Shown piece by piece: positions 27,548 through 35,598 of a DNA stretch of 64,000 nucleotides; position 1 is the first letter of the stretch, and every line of letters starts with the position of its first letter. The notes under the pieces were generated by a model. It was not told the origin of the DNA, made no database searches, and was given only the letters and a program-made list of their open reading frames with translations. The stretch is taken from assembly GCF_026870155.1 (NCBI RefSeq), contig NZ_CP113975.1:4464001-4528000 (forward strand). The letters are read 5' to 3'. A program made the position numbers and the translations under genes. The DNA is from Flavobacterium marginilacus (lineage in GTDB: Bacteria; Bacteroidota; Bacteroidia; Flavobacteriales; Flavobacteriaceae).

Positions 27548-28099
27548 ACACGAATTTCACGAATTGGCACGAATTCTAGACTTGAAAATTCACTAACTTT
27601 TATTTGAAAGTTATTTAAAACAATGAATTATAAACTTTCTAAACACTATAAATGCACGATTTATATTTAAAAGAAGAAGCTTATACAATTATTGGTTTAT
27701 GTATGGAAGTACATAAAATTCTTGGTAAAGGCCATAGTGAAAAAGTTTATGGAGATGCTTTAGAATATGAATTTAGAAAAAATAATGTTTCGTATTCCAG
27801 AGAATCAAAATTCAACATCGAATATAAAGACATCATTTTACCAACCTATTATTTTGCCGATTTTGTAATTTTTGACGAAATTATTTTAGAAATAAAAGCA
27901 ATTCAAGAACTTTCGAATAATGAAATAAAACAAACATTAAACTATCTTGCCGCATCACAAAATAAATTAGGATTACTCGTGAATTTCGGAGAAGATAGTT
28001 TGAAATATAAAAGAATAATTCTTTAATCATAACATAATATTCGTGAAATTCTTTTTTACACATTATTCATTCGTGTAAATTCGTGAAATTCGTGTTTAA
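27544..28099. mobile_element. Candidate GxxExxY element bounded by CACGAATT inverted repeats
   Basis: The left arm at 27546-27575 (AAACACGAATTTCACGAATT, then GGCACGAATT) is matched by a complementary right arm at 28068-28097, with 27 of 30 positions agreeing and the outer 20 bp identical. Two more bases pair beyond each end. Each arm holds three CACGAATT-type words spaced 9 and 10 bp. The GxxExxY gene is the only coding content. A gene-less hairpin with nearly the same arm is at 28884-28953. No target duplication is obvious. Calling it mobile is inference. Confidence 0.5.
27652..28026 (+). CDS. GxxExxY family protein (PD-(D/E)XK nuclease-like fold)
   Basis: A 124-residue soluble protein carrying the family signature GHSEKVYGDALEYEF (Gly-x-x-Glu-x-x-Tyr). 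Downstream, ADFVIFDEIILEIKA has the Asp...Glu-x-Lys arrangement of PD-(D/E)XK nucleases, to which the family is thought to be related; no activity has been established to my knowledge. Start ATG 27652 gives the usual family length. The gene has no operon partner and lies alone between the arms of an inverted repeat, 104 bp from map and 85 bp from the methyltransferase gene. The family's function is unknown, and the flanking repeats suggest involvement with DNA. Confidence 0.85.
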   Translation: MHDLYLKEEAYTIIGLCMEVHKILGKGHSEKVYGDALEYEFRKNNVSYSRESKFNIEYKDIILPTYYFADFVIFDEIILEIKAIQELSNNEIKQTLNYLAASQNKLGLLVNFGEDSLKYKRIIL

Positions 28100-28111
28100 T
28101 TTTTTTACCAA

Positions 28112-28876
28112 ATGAAATCTGTGTTTAAACTTATACTCAATACCATTCCTCGTCCTTTATTAATTAGACTGAGCTATGTAGCACGACCAATCATCGCTTT
28201 TTCATTAAAAGGAGATAAATACACCGACCCTATCGATGGGAAAAGTTTCAAATCAATGCTGCCTTATGGGTACGAAACACAACGTAATAATGTGCTTTCG
28301 CCAAGCACGCTTTCGTTGGAAAGACACCGTTTGCTGTGGCTGTACTTAAACGAGCAAACTGATTTTTTTACAGCGCCAAAGAAAGTATTGCATTTTGCAC
28401 CGGAACAGGCATTTTACAAACTGTTCCGTAATCAAAAAAACCTGGATTACACCACTACCGATTTATTTTCGCCTTTGGCGGATGTAAAGGCTGATATTTG
28501 TAATTTGCCTTTTGAAGACAACCAATACGATGTTATTCTTTGCAATCACGTTTTGGAACACATTCCGGATGACACCAAAGCCATGCAGGAATTGTATCGC
28601 GTTTTGAAACCTGGCGGCATGGCGATTCTTCAGATTCCGCAAGATTTAAAAAGAGACGTGACCTTTGCTGACGATTCCATTACGGATCAAAAAGAGCGTG
28701 CCAAAATATTTGGGCAATACGATCACGTACGCATTTATGGCCGGGATTATTTTGATAAATTAAGAAGTATTGGATTCACTGTCGTAGAAGAAGATTACAC
28801 CAGCAAAATAGCTCCAGAATTAGTAGAAAAATATTGTCTGGCAAAAGGAGAAATTATACCTGTTTGCTTTAAATAA
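28112..28876 (+). CDS. Class I SAM-dependent methyltransferase
   Basis: A 254-residue methyltransferase of the Methyltransf_11 type. Recognisable parts are the motif I-like VLHFAPEQAF, the acidic DLFSPLADVKADI strand, NQYDVILCNHVLEHIPDD (motif II) and VLKPGGMAILQIP. The N-terminal ~90 residues are basic and hydrophobic and have no recognised domain. Substrate is unknown. It lies between the GxxExxY element and the gene-less hairpin, 8 bp from the latter. Confidence 0.8.
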   Translation: MKSVFKLILNTIPRPLLIRLSYVARPIIAFSLKGDKYTDPIDGKSFKSMLPYGYETQRNNVLSPSTLSLERHRLLWLYLNEQTDFFTAPKKVLHFAPEQAFYKLFRNQKNLDYTTTDLFSPLADVKADICNLPFEDNQYDVILCNHVLEHIPDDTKAMQELYRVLKPGGMAILQIPQDLKRDVTFADDSITDQKERAKIFGQYDHVRIYGRDYFDKLRSIGFTVVEEDYTSKIAPELVEKYCLAKGEIIPVCFK

Positions 28877-28883
28877 AAATAAG

Positions 28884-28953
28884 AAACACGAATTTCACGA
28901 ATTAGCACGAATTAGCAACAATTAATTCGTGCTAATTCGTGAAATTCGTGTTT
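28884..28953. repeat. Perfect 31-bp inverted repeat (gene-less CACGAATT element)
   Basis: Arms at 28884-28914 and 28923-28953 are exact complements with an 8-nt loop. The left arm differs at one of 30 positions from the left arm of the GxxExxY element at 27546 (A for G at 28905). It lies between the methyltransferase stop and the helicase start and could also fold in RNA, but no T run follows. Confidence 0.85.
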
Positions 28954-28973
28954 TAAAATCAATTTAATCTATT

Positions 28974-31886
28974 TTGCTTTTGGAAACCAAAAATCCCTTT
29001 CAGTTTTGTTTTGATGTTAACTTAGAGCCAAAGTTAAACGCATACATTCCGACAGCTTATATAGTTGGACATTCTGAAACTATAACCTATTTAGACAAAA
29101 AGGCGAGTCCTGAAGTGCTTCAAAGTTTTGGTGTAATTGTTGAAAATTTAGACACAAATACCAAAAAAGTTTTGTCGATTTGTGAAGCACTCAAACCCGA
29201 AGTCATTTTTAAGAAATTCGGTAAAAACAGTAAATCTTCCAAAAATATTGAAGATCTGCTTAAAGATAGTAAGCTGAAATTTGGAATCGAACAATTCATA
29301 AAAACCAATCTTGACCAATTTTACACTTTGGTTTCCCAAGAGAATTTTCCGCTGTCGCTGCATCTTGGCAAAGAAAAAGATTTCCGCATCAGCAGAATTA
29401 CCACTGAAAATCCAGCATTAGAAACCTGTCTTCAATTTGACAAACACGAAAACGGGATTTCGTATACCTTGCTTTTAAAAGACGAAACAACAACATTTTA
29501 TCCATCAAACACTGCTATCACTCTTCTTTTGGACGAGCCGGGATGGCTGGTGGCACACCATAAATTGTATATCTTAAAAGGCATCAATACCAAAAAAATT
29601 ATTCCATTTTTGAAGAAGAAAACTGTTGAAATTCCTTCGAAAATGGTTCCTGAATACTTTGAAAAATTCATTAAGGATGTAGCAAAAAAAGCAGATATAA
29701 AAGCCACAGGATTTGCAGTCGGGCTAAAGGACAAAATTACTTCCTGTTCACTTCAGCTGGCTCATGATTTTTTTAAGAACACCTATTATCTCAATCTTTT
29801 ATTTGACTATGACGGTTTCAGTTTTGATAATACTAAAACGAAGAAAACACATTCTGAAATTGATATCAGCAATTTAGATAATATCAAAGTCATTCAATAT
29901 AAAAGGACAATTGAAGAAGCATCCTTTGAAAACAAATTGCTAGCACTTGAATTTATAAAAACGGAAACTGGTTTGTTTGGGCTTTCGCCAAAAGAAGAAA
30001 AACAAGATCCGTATGCTACCATTCAGTGGACGATAGAAAATCAAGAAATACTTGAATCTTTAGGTTTTTTAATTGGAAATTTAAAAATTGACAGCAAAAA
30101 AATCGACACCAACAAAGTAACTGTCAAATTTTCGAATGAAGTAAAAAGTGATTGGTTTGATATAAAAATGGTGGTGGTTTGTGATTCTTTCTCCTTTAAT
30201 TTCAGTGAAATTGTTGACAATATAAAAAACAGAAACCGACTGTTCCTTTTACCCAATGGCAATTATTTTTTGATTCCGATTGAATGGATGACGCTTTATG
30301 GTCCGATGGCTAAATTGGCTAAAGTTCAAAACGGAAGCCTGACTTTGCTTAAAAGTAATTTTGCCGTTCTGGACGAGATTCCACAACTAAAAACTTTAGT
30401 CAATTTACTAGGAAACATCGAATATCAGCCATCTTCATTAGTAAAAGCAACTTTGAGACCATATCAGATTCAAGGAGTCAAATGGCTTTTGGAACATTAC
30501 AATAATGGATTGGGTGCTTGTCTGGCAGATGATATGGGATTAGGAAAAACACTGCAAACCTTATCTACATTGGTCGCAGTGCAGGAGCAATTAGAATTTA
30601 AAAAAGCCGAAGACGTTCAGCTGGATTTGTTTGGCAATGAAATTCCAATACCAAAAGAATATTTAAAAGCCTTGATTGTACTGCCATCATCATTGGTTTT
30701 TAACTGGTACAATGAAGCTCGCAAATTCACACCGCATTTTCGAAGAATACAATATGTCGGCAACGACCGAAAATTACTTTCTAAAAAACTAGAAAAATAC
30801 GATGTGATTTTTACGAGTTACGCGGTTGTTTCCAGAGATATTTCGATTTTAGAAAAATACAATTTCAGGTATCTGATTTTGGACGAAAGCCAATACATAA
30901 AAAACAAAAACTCCAAAATTTTCAAGGATATCAATCAGATAAAAGCAAGTCATAAAATATCATTGAGCGGAACTCCAATAGAGAATTCCCTTGACGATTT
31001 ATGGTCTCAGATGCAGTTTATCAATCCGAATATATTGGGTAGTTATTCTTTTTTTGCAGAAAATTATAAACTTCCAATCGAGAAAAAACAAGACGAAAAT
31101 TGCTTGATGGAATTGAAAAACCTAATTAGTCCGTTTATTTTAAGAAGAACCAAGGAGCAGGTTTTGAAAGATTTACCCGAACTGTCTGAGCAGATTTTCT
31201 ATTGTGAAATGGAACCCGAACAAGAGAAATTATACGAGGAAGAAAAATCTAAGGCTCGAAATTCATTATTAAAAACAGACGGCTCTGGAATTGATAAAAT
31301 CAATATCATCAACACCTTGATGCGATTACGACAGCTGAGTAATCACCCGAAAATGATTGATTCCAAATCGGAAATGGATTCTGGAAAATACCTTGCTGTT
31401 ACCCGATATCTGGAGACTTTGGTTCAATCCAACCAAAAAACAATCGTTTTCAGTTCGTTTGTTTCCAACTTGAATTTTTATAAAAACTGGTGCAAGGAAA
31501 ACAAAATAGATTTCTGTGAACTCACAGGTGAAACTCCTTTGAAAGATAGAGAATTTCAGGTTAACCTATTCCAAAATCAGGAAAAACCTTTATTGTTTTT
31601 TATCTCTTTGAAAGCAGGTGGCGTTGGACTTAATATTACCAAAGCTTCTTATGTTGTGTTCCTCGATCCTTGGTGGAATCCTTTTTCAGAAAAACAAGGT
31701 ATTGGCCGTGCGCACCGCATTGGACAGATGAACAAAGTCAATGTAGTTCGGTTTATTACCAAAAACACTGTGGAAGAAAAAATCATTCGTTTGCAGGAAA
31801 GCAAAAAACTGCTATCCGATTCGCTTTTAGACGAAAATTTTATTGGTGATGAAATTGAGGAAAATCTGAGCTTTATATTAGAATAA
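28974..31886 (+). CDS. SNF2-family DEAD/DEAH-box helicase
   Basis: A 970-residue SWI2/SNF2-type ATPase. Residues ~490-720 form the SNF2_N domain with Walker A at about residue 519 (DDMGLGKTLQT), the DESQ box near residue 637 (LDESQYIKNKNS) and SGTPIENSLDDLWSQM. Residues ~800-950 form the helicase C domain with KAGGVGLNIT and GIGRAHRIGQ. The first ~480 residues lack a recognised domain. These proteins translocate on DNA and remodel DNA-protein complexes; bacterial roles are poorly defined. No ATG fits the start: TTG at 28974 or 28980 is the best choice, 21 bp after the palindrome. Confidence 0.88.
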   Translation: MLLETKNPFQFCFDVNLEPKLNAYIPTAYIVGHSETITYLDKKASPEVLQSFGVIVENLDTNTKKVLSICEALKPEVIFKKFGKNSKSSKNIEDLLKDSKLKFGIEQFIKTNLDQFYTLVSQENFPLSLHLGKEKDFRISRITTENPALETCLQFDKHENGISYTLLLKDETTTFYPSNTAITLLLDEPGWLVAHHKLYILKGINTKKIIPFLKKKTVEIPSKMVPEYFEKFIKDVAKKADIKATGFAVGLKDKITSCSLQLAHDFFKNTYYLNLLFDYDGFSFDNTKTKKTHSEIDISNLDNIKVIQYKRTIEEASFENKLLALEFIKTETGLFGLSPKEEKQDPYATIQWTIENQEILESLGFLIGNLKIDSKKIDTNKVTVKFSNEVKSDWFDIKMVVVCDSFSFNFSEIVDNIKNRNRLFLLPNGNYFLIPIEWMTLYGPMAKLAKVQNGSLTLLKSNFAVLDEIPQLKTLVNLLGNIEYQPSSLVKATLRPYQIQGVKWLLEHYNNGLGACLADDMGLGKTLQTLSTLVAVQEQLEFKKAEDVQLDLFGNEIPIPKEYLKALIVLPSSLVFNWYNEARKFTPHFRRIQYVGNDRKLLSKKLEKYDVIFTSYAVVSRDISILEKYNFRYLILDESQYIKNKNSKIFKDINQIKASHKISLSGTPIENSLDDLWSQMQFINPNILGSYSFFAENYKLPIEKKQDENCLMELKNLISPFILRRTKEQVLKDLPELSEQIFYCEMEPEQEKLYEEEKSKARNSLLKTDGSGIDKINIINTLMRLRQLSNHPKMIDSKSEMDSGKYLAVTRYLETLVQSNQKTIVFSSFVSNLNFYKNWCKENKIDFCELTGETPLKDREFQVNLFQNQEKPLLFFISLKAGGVGLNITKASYVVFLDPWWNPFSEKQGIGRAHRIGQMNKVNVVRFITKNTVEEKIIRLQESKKLLSDSLLDENFIGDEIEENLSFILE

Positions 31887-31925
31887 TAGTTTTTATATTT
31901 TCGATTCGTGTTTCATTGCTAGATC

Positions 31926-32011
31926 CGAAGCAATCTCATCCAGCATGTCCATTCGAATAGTAGCTGGACTTGATTTTTGTCAGTGAGTTTGCTTCGTTCC
32001 TCGCAAAGACG
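31926..32011. repeat. Degenerate GAGGAACGAAGCAA-type intergenic repeat
   Basis: CGAAGCAATCTCA (31926-31938) and TGAGTTTGCTTCG (31984-31996) are inverted copies with one mismatch. The right copy continues TTCCTCGCAAAGACG. It resembles, in degraded form, the widespread intergenic repeat with a GAGGAACGAAGCAATCTCA core. That resemblance is from memory. Confidence 0.45.
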
Positions 32012-32044
32012 TAGACTAGCTTTCACAATAATTTGTATATTTAC

Positions 32045-32052
32045 TATTTTTG
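32045..32052 (+). promoter_or_regulatory. -7 box TATTTTTG for the T9SS plug gene
   Basis: Full consensus match 14 bp before the ATG at 32067; no clear -33 element. Confidence 0.5.
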
Positions 32053-32066
32053 AACAAAAGCTGCCA

Positions 32067-33314
32067 ATGAAATCAATAGTCATTATACTTCTTTCATTCC
32101 TTTGCCTGAGCGTAACCGCCCAAGTCGAAACCGAAATTCCTCCGCCGTACAACATCAAAACTGCTTCGTTTGTCCAAAACAATCAAAACGTAGTTCCTAT
32201 TTTTAGATTAGGTGAATCATTCGATTTTCTGTTTGATGATTTATTTGGTAATGAAGCCGATTACTACTTCGAAATTACACATTGCGATTACAATTGGGTG
32301 CCGACCGATATTCCGAAAAGTGATTACCTGACCGGCTTTGACAGTCAAAAAATCCAACAATATGTCAATTCATTTAATACATTACAGATTTTTACACATT
32401 ACCAATTATCAATTCCGAATAATTACACCCAAATAAAATTAAGCGGTAATTATGTGCTGACCATTTTAAACTCCGACAAAGAAGTTGTTTTGAAAAGATA
32501 TTTTGTATTATATGAAGATAAAGTGTCGGTTGCTTTAAAAGTAAAAAGACCAAGAACTGTAAAAAACATTTATTCAAAACACAATCTGAATTTCGAAATC
32601 AACACTGACGATTTTTTATTACAGAATCCAACACAAAATCTAAAAGTAGTACTGCTGCAAAACGGCAATTTCAATACTGCAATTAAAAATATTGTACCGC
32701 AATACAACCTAGGCAATGTTTTTGTTTATAAATACGATATGGAAACGCAGTTTTGGGCTGGTAATGAATTTTTAAATTTTGATTCCAAAGACATCAAAAA
32801 CGCAAATAATTATGTCAGTTTCGTTAATTCCGACAGCGGTATTTACAACACGCATTTATTTACCAATAATGCCAAAGCCAGTTTCCCTTACAGCAGCTAT
32901 TCTGATCTTAACGGTAATTTTTCGATCCGAAAACTAGACGGCGAAAACAACACAATCGAAGCTGATTATTCATGGGTTTATTTTAGCCTCTCAGCTCCTT
33001 TAGTAAATCCGAATTATTCTGTTTATATAGTGGGAATGTTCAATAATTACAGTACAACTCCTGAAAATAAAATGGATTTTAACACTGAAAAAGGAATTTA
33101 TGAAAAAGCAATTTTGATCAAACAGGGATTTACAAACTATCAATATTTAACGGTAAATAATAAAGGAATAATCGATTCAGAGAACGCAATTGATGGAAAT
33201 TTCTATCAGACAGAAAACGATTATACCGTATTGGTTTACTACAAAGAAAACACAGACAGATATGTAAAAGTTATTGGTAAAGGTGCTGCAAATTCATTAA
33301 ATATAACAAATTAG
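32067..33314 (+). CDS. Type IX secretion system plug protein (DUF5103)
   Basis: A 415-residue periplasmic or outer-membrane-associated protein with signal peptide ending SVTAQ. The DUF5103 family features are present: ETEIPPPYNIKTASF after the signal, ADYYFEITHCDYNW, and the conserved middle with YQLSIPNNYTQIKLSGNYV. In Flavobacterium johnsoniae a protein of this family closes the SprA translocon of the type IX secretion system. I start at ATG 32067 because it alone gives a signal peptide, and the TAnnTTTG box ends 14 bp before it. This is strong phylum evidence, as T9SS is confined to Bacteroidota. Confidence 0.82.
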   Translation: MKSIVIILLSFLCLSVTAQVETEIPPPYNIKTASFVQNNQNVVPIFRLGESFDFLFDDLFGNEADYYFEITHCDYNWVPTDIPKSDYLTGFDSQKIQQYVNSFNTLQIFTHYQLSIPNNYTQIKLSGNYVLTILNSDKEVVLKRYFVLYEDKVSVALKVKRPRTVKNIYSKHNLNFEINTDDFLLQNPTQNLKVVLLQNGNFNTAIKNIVPQYNLGNVFVYKYDMETQFWAGNEFLNFDSKDIKNANNYVSFVNSDSGIYNTHLFTNNAKASFPYSSYSDLNGNFSIRKLDGENNTIEADYSWVYFSLSAPLVNPNYSVYIVGMFNNYSTTPENKMDFNTEKGIYEKAILIKQGFTNYQYLTVNNKGIIDSENAIDGNFYQTENDYTVLVYYKENTDRYVKVIGKGAANSLNITN

Positions 33315-33355
33315 AAAACTTTAAAAAATTTTAAAAAAATTATTCATTTTTTTTG

Positions 33356-33363
33356 TAGATTTG
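33356..33363 (+). promoter_or_regulatory. -7 box TAGATTTG for apaG
   Basis: Full consensus match 31 bp before the ATG. Confidence 0.5.
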
Positions 33364-33394
33364 CCGACATACAGCACATAATTAGCTCATTAAC

Positions 33395-33781
33395 ATGGTT
33401 TCACAAATAACAAGAGGCATTAAAATTTCGGTATTGACTAGTTTTGAGGGAACGTACTTCAAAAACTATAAGATACATTTTGCCTTTAGTTATGAAATTA
33501 CAATTGAGAACCACAGTAAGGATTCTGTTCAATTGACTTCACGTCATTGGGAAATCTACGATTCTTTAAATGATTTAGAATATGTAGATGGAGAAGGCGT
33601 TATTGGAAAAAAACCAGTTTTAAAACCAGGCGAACAGCACACTTACAGTTCCGGCTGTTTATTATCATCTCCGTATGGTGCGATGAAAGGCTATTTCAAT
33701 ATGATTAATTTTACTACTACTAAATCTTTTAGAGTAATTGTTCCTACTTTTAGAATGTGCGCTCCTTTTGCACTAAATTAA
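33395..33781 (+). CDS. apaG: ApaG domain protein
   Basis: A 128-residue single-domain fibronectin-III-like protein. Family marks are FSYEITIENHSKDSVQLTSR with HWEIYD and GEGVIGKKPVLKPGE, followed by YSSGCLLSSPYGAMKGYF. ApaG is linked to Co2+/Mg2+ tolerance in enterics and to nucleotide binding in some homologs; its role in Bacteroidota is not defined. Length is standard. It is monocistronic, between the T9SS plug gene and pruA, each with its own promoter box. Confidence 0.9.
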   Translation: MVSQITRGIKISVLTSFEGTYFKNYKIHFAFSYEITIENHSKDSVQLTSRHWEIYDSLNDLEYVDGEGVIGKKPVLKPGEQHTYSSGCLLSSPYGAMKGYFNMINFTTTKSFRVIVPTFRMCAPFALN

Positions 33782-33829
33782 TTTGACTTTAATTATAACA
33801 TTTTTAGCATAATTTAAATCATTCCTTTG

Positions 33830-33837
33830 TACTTTTG
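33830..33837 (+). promoter_or_regulatory. -7 box TACTTTTG for pruA
   Basis: Full consensus match 41 bp before the ATG. Confidence 0.5.
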
Positions 33838-33878
33838 CATCAAATTATTTAATTGCTTACTAATTAATTACAAAAGAC

Positions 33879-35507
33879 ATGCTAAAAGGATTTTTTAATG
33901 TACCCAAAGCGGTAAACGAACCTGTAAAAAGTTACGCTCCAAATTCACCCGAAAAAGTAGCGGTTTTATCAGCTTATAAAACAATGTGGAATTCCAAAAC
34001 CGATGTTCCGTTATATATTGGAAACGAAGAAATCAGAACTGGAAACACCAGAAACATGACAGCTCCACACGATCATCAACATATCGTTGGAACGTATCAT
34101 TTAGCTGAAAAAAAACATATTGAAAGTGCCATTGCCAATGCATTAGAATCTAGAGAAGCTTGGGCAAATATGGCTTGGGAACAAAGAGCGGCCATTTTCC
34201 TTAAAGCTGCCGAATTAATCGCTGGTCCTTACAGAGCAAAAATAAATGCTGCAACTATGATTGCGCAGTCCAAAAATATTCATCAGGCCGAAATTGACGC
34301 AGCATGTGAATTAATCGACTTTTTACGTTTCAACGTAGAATTCATGACTCAGATTTATGCTGATCAGCCAAAATCGTCATCTGACATGTGGAACCGTTTA
34401 GAATACAGACCGCTTGAAGGTTTTGTTTATGCGGTTACGCCGTTTAACTTTACTGCTATCGCTGCAAATCTTCCTGCAAGCGCTGCTATGATGGGGAATG
34501 TTGTAATTTGGAAACCAAGCGACAGCCAGGTATTTTCTGCAAAAGTTATAATCGATGTTTTCAAAGAAGCAGGAGTTCCAGACGGTGTTATTAACGTTGT
34601 TTTTGGAGATGCTTTAATGATTACTGATACTGTTTTGGCAAGCCGTGATTTTGCCGGAATCCACTTTACAGGTTCAACAGATGTATTTAAAGATATTTGG
34701 GCAAAAATTGGAACAAACATTCACCATTACAAAACATACCCAAGAATTGTTGGAGAAACAGGTGGTAAAGACTTTATCATCGCGCATCCAAGTGCCAATG
34801 TTAAACAAGTAGCTACAGGAATTATCCGTGGTGCATTTGAATTCCAAGGACAAAAATGTTCTGCAGCTTCAAGAGCGTATATACCGCAAAGTTTATGGCC
34901 AGCTGTTAAAGAGCAATTAATCACAGATGTAAAATCTATGAAAATGGGTTCTCCTGAAGATTTCGGAAACTTTATTACAGCCGTAATTCACGAAGGTTCT
35001 TTTGATAAACTGGCAAGTTTTATTGACCAAGCTAAAAAAGATGCTGATGCAGAAATTATCGTTGGTGGTAATTACGATAAATCTGTTGGGTACTTTGTTG
35101 AACCTACAATCATAGTAACAACAAATCCTCACTATACTACAATGGAAACCGAATTATTCGGACCAGTTATGACGATTTTTGTTTACGAAGATGCTCAATG
35201 GGCTGAAACATTGAAATTAGTTGATTCTACTTCTGAATATGCTTTAACTGGTGCTGTTTTCAGTCAGGATCGTTATGCTATTGAAGAAGCTACAATTGCT
35301 TTACAAAATGCAGCTGGAAACTTCTACATCAATGACAAACCAACTGGAGCTATCGTAGGAATGCAGCCATTTGGTGGAGCAAGAGCTTCTGGAACTAATG
35401 ACAAAGCAGGTTCGGCATTGAACTTATTGCGTTGGGCATCTCCAAGAACTATTAAAGAAACATTTGTAACTCCAACAGATTACAGATATCCGTTTTTGGG
35501 AGAATAG
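33879..35507 (+). CDS. pruA: L-glutamate gamma-semialdehyde (P5C) dehydrogenase
   Basis: A 542-residue aldehyde dehydrogenase that oxidises glutamate gamma-semialdehyde to glutamate with NAD+, the second step of proline catabolism. The NAD-binding FTGSTDVF, the activating Glu in VGETGGKDF and the catalytic Cys327 in FQGQKCSAASRAY are all present, and the C-terminal GGARASGTNDK is typical of the P5CDH class. Length fits the stand-alone enzyme without a PutA domain. Proline dehydrogenase is not in the window. Confidence 0.93.
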   Translation: MLKGFFNVPKAVNEPVKSYAPNSPEKVAVLSAYKTMWNSKTDVPLYIGNEEIRTGNTRNMTAPHDHQHIVGTYHLAEKKHIESAIANALESREAWANMAWEQRAAIFLKAAELIAGPYRAKINAATMIAQSKNIHQAEIDAACELIDFLRFNVEFMTQIYADQPKSSSDMWNRLEYRPLEGFVYAVTPFNFTAIAANLPASAAMMGNVVIWKPSDSQVFSAKVIIDVFKEAGVPDGVINVVFGDALMITDTVLASRDFAGIHFTGSTDVFKDIWAKIGTNIHHYKTYPRIVGETGGKDFIIAHPSANVKQVATGIIRGAFEFQGQKCSAASRAYIPQSLWPAVKEQLITDVKSMKMGSPEDFGNFITAVIHEGSFDKLASFIDQAKKDADAEIIVGGNYDKSVGYFVEPTIIVTTNPHYTTMETELFGPVMTIFVYEDAQWAETLKLVDSTSEYALTGAVFSQDRYAIEEATIALQNAAGNFYINDKPTGAIVGMQPFGGARASGTNDKAGSALNLLRWASPRTIKETFVTPTDYRYPFLGE

Positions 35508-35558
35508 TATTATTAGTCTAAAAGTTGGAAAGTCGAAAGTCTTAAAACTTTAAAAATA

Positions 35559-35596
35559 ACAAACCCCACAGGAATCAGGTTCTTGTGGGGTTTGTT
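35559..35596. terminator. Bidirectional terminator between pruA and the CocE-type gene
   Basis: ACAAACCCCACA (35559-35570) pairs perfectly with TGTGGGGTTTGT (35584-35595) around a 13-nt loop. A similar CCCACAAGA-type stem ends the DUF2490 gene near 40.2 kb. Confidence 0.85.
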
Positions 35597-35598
35597 TA

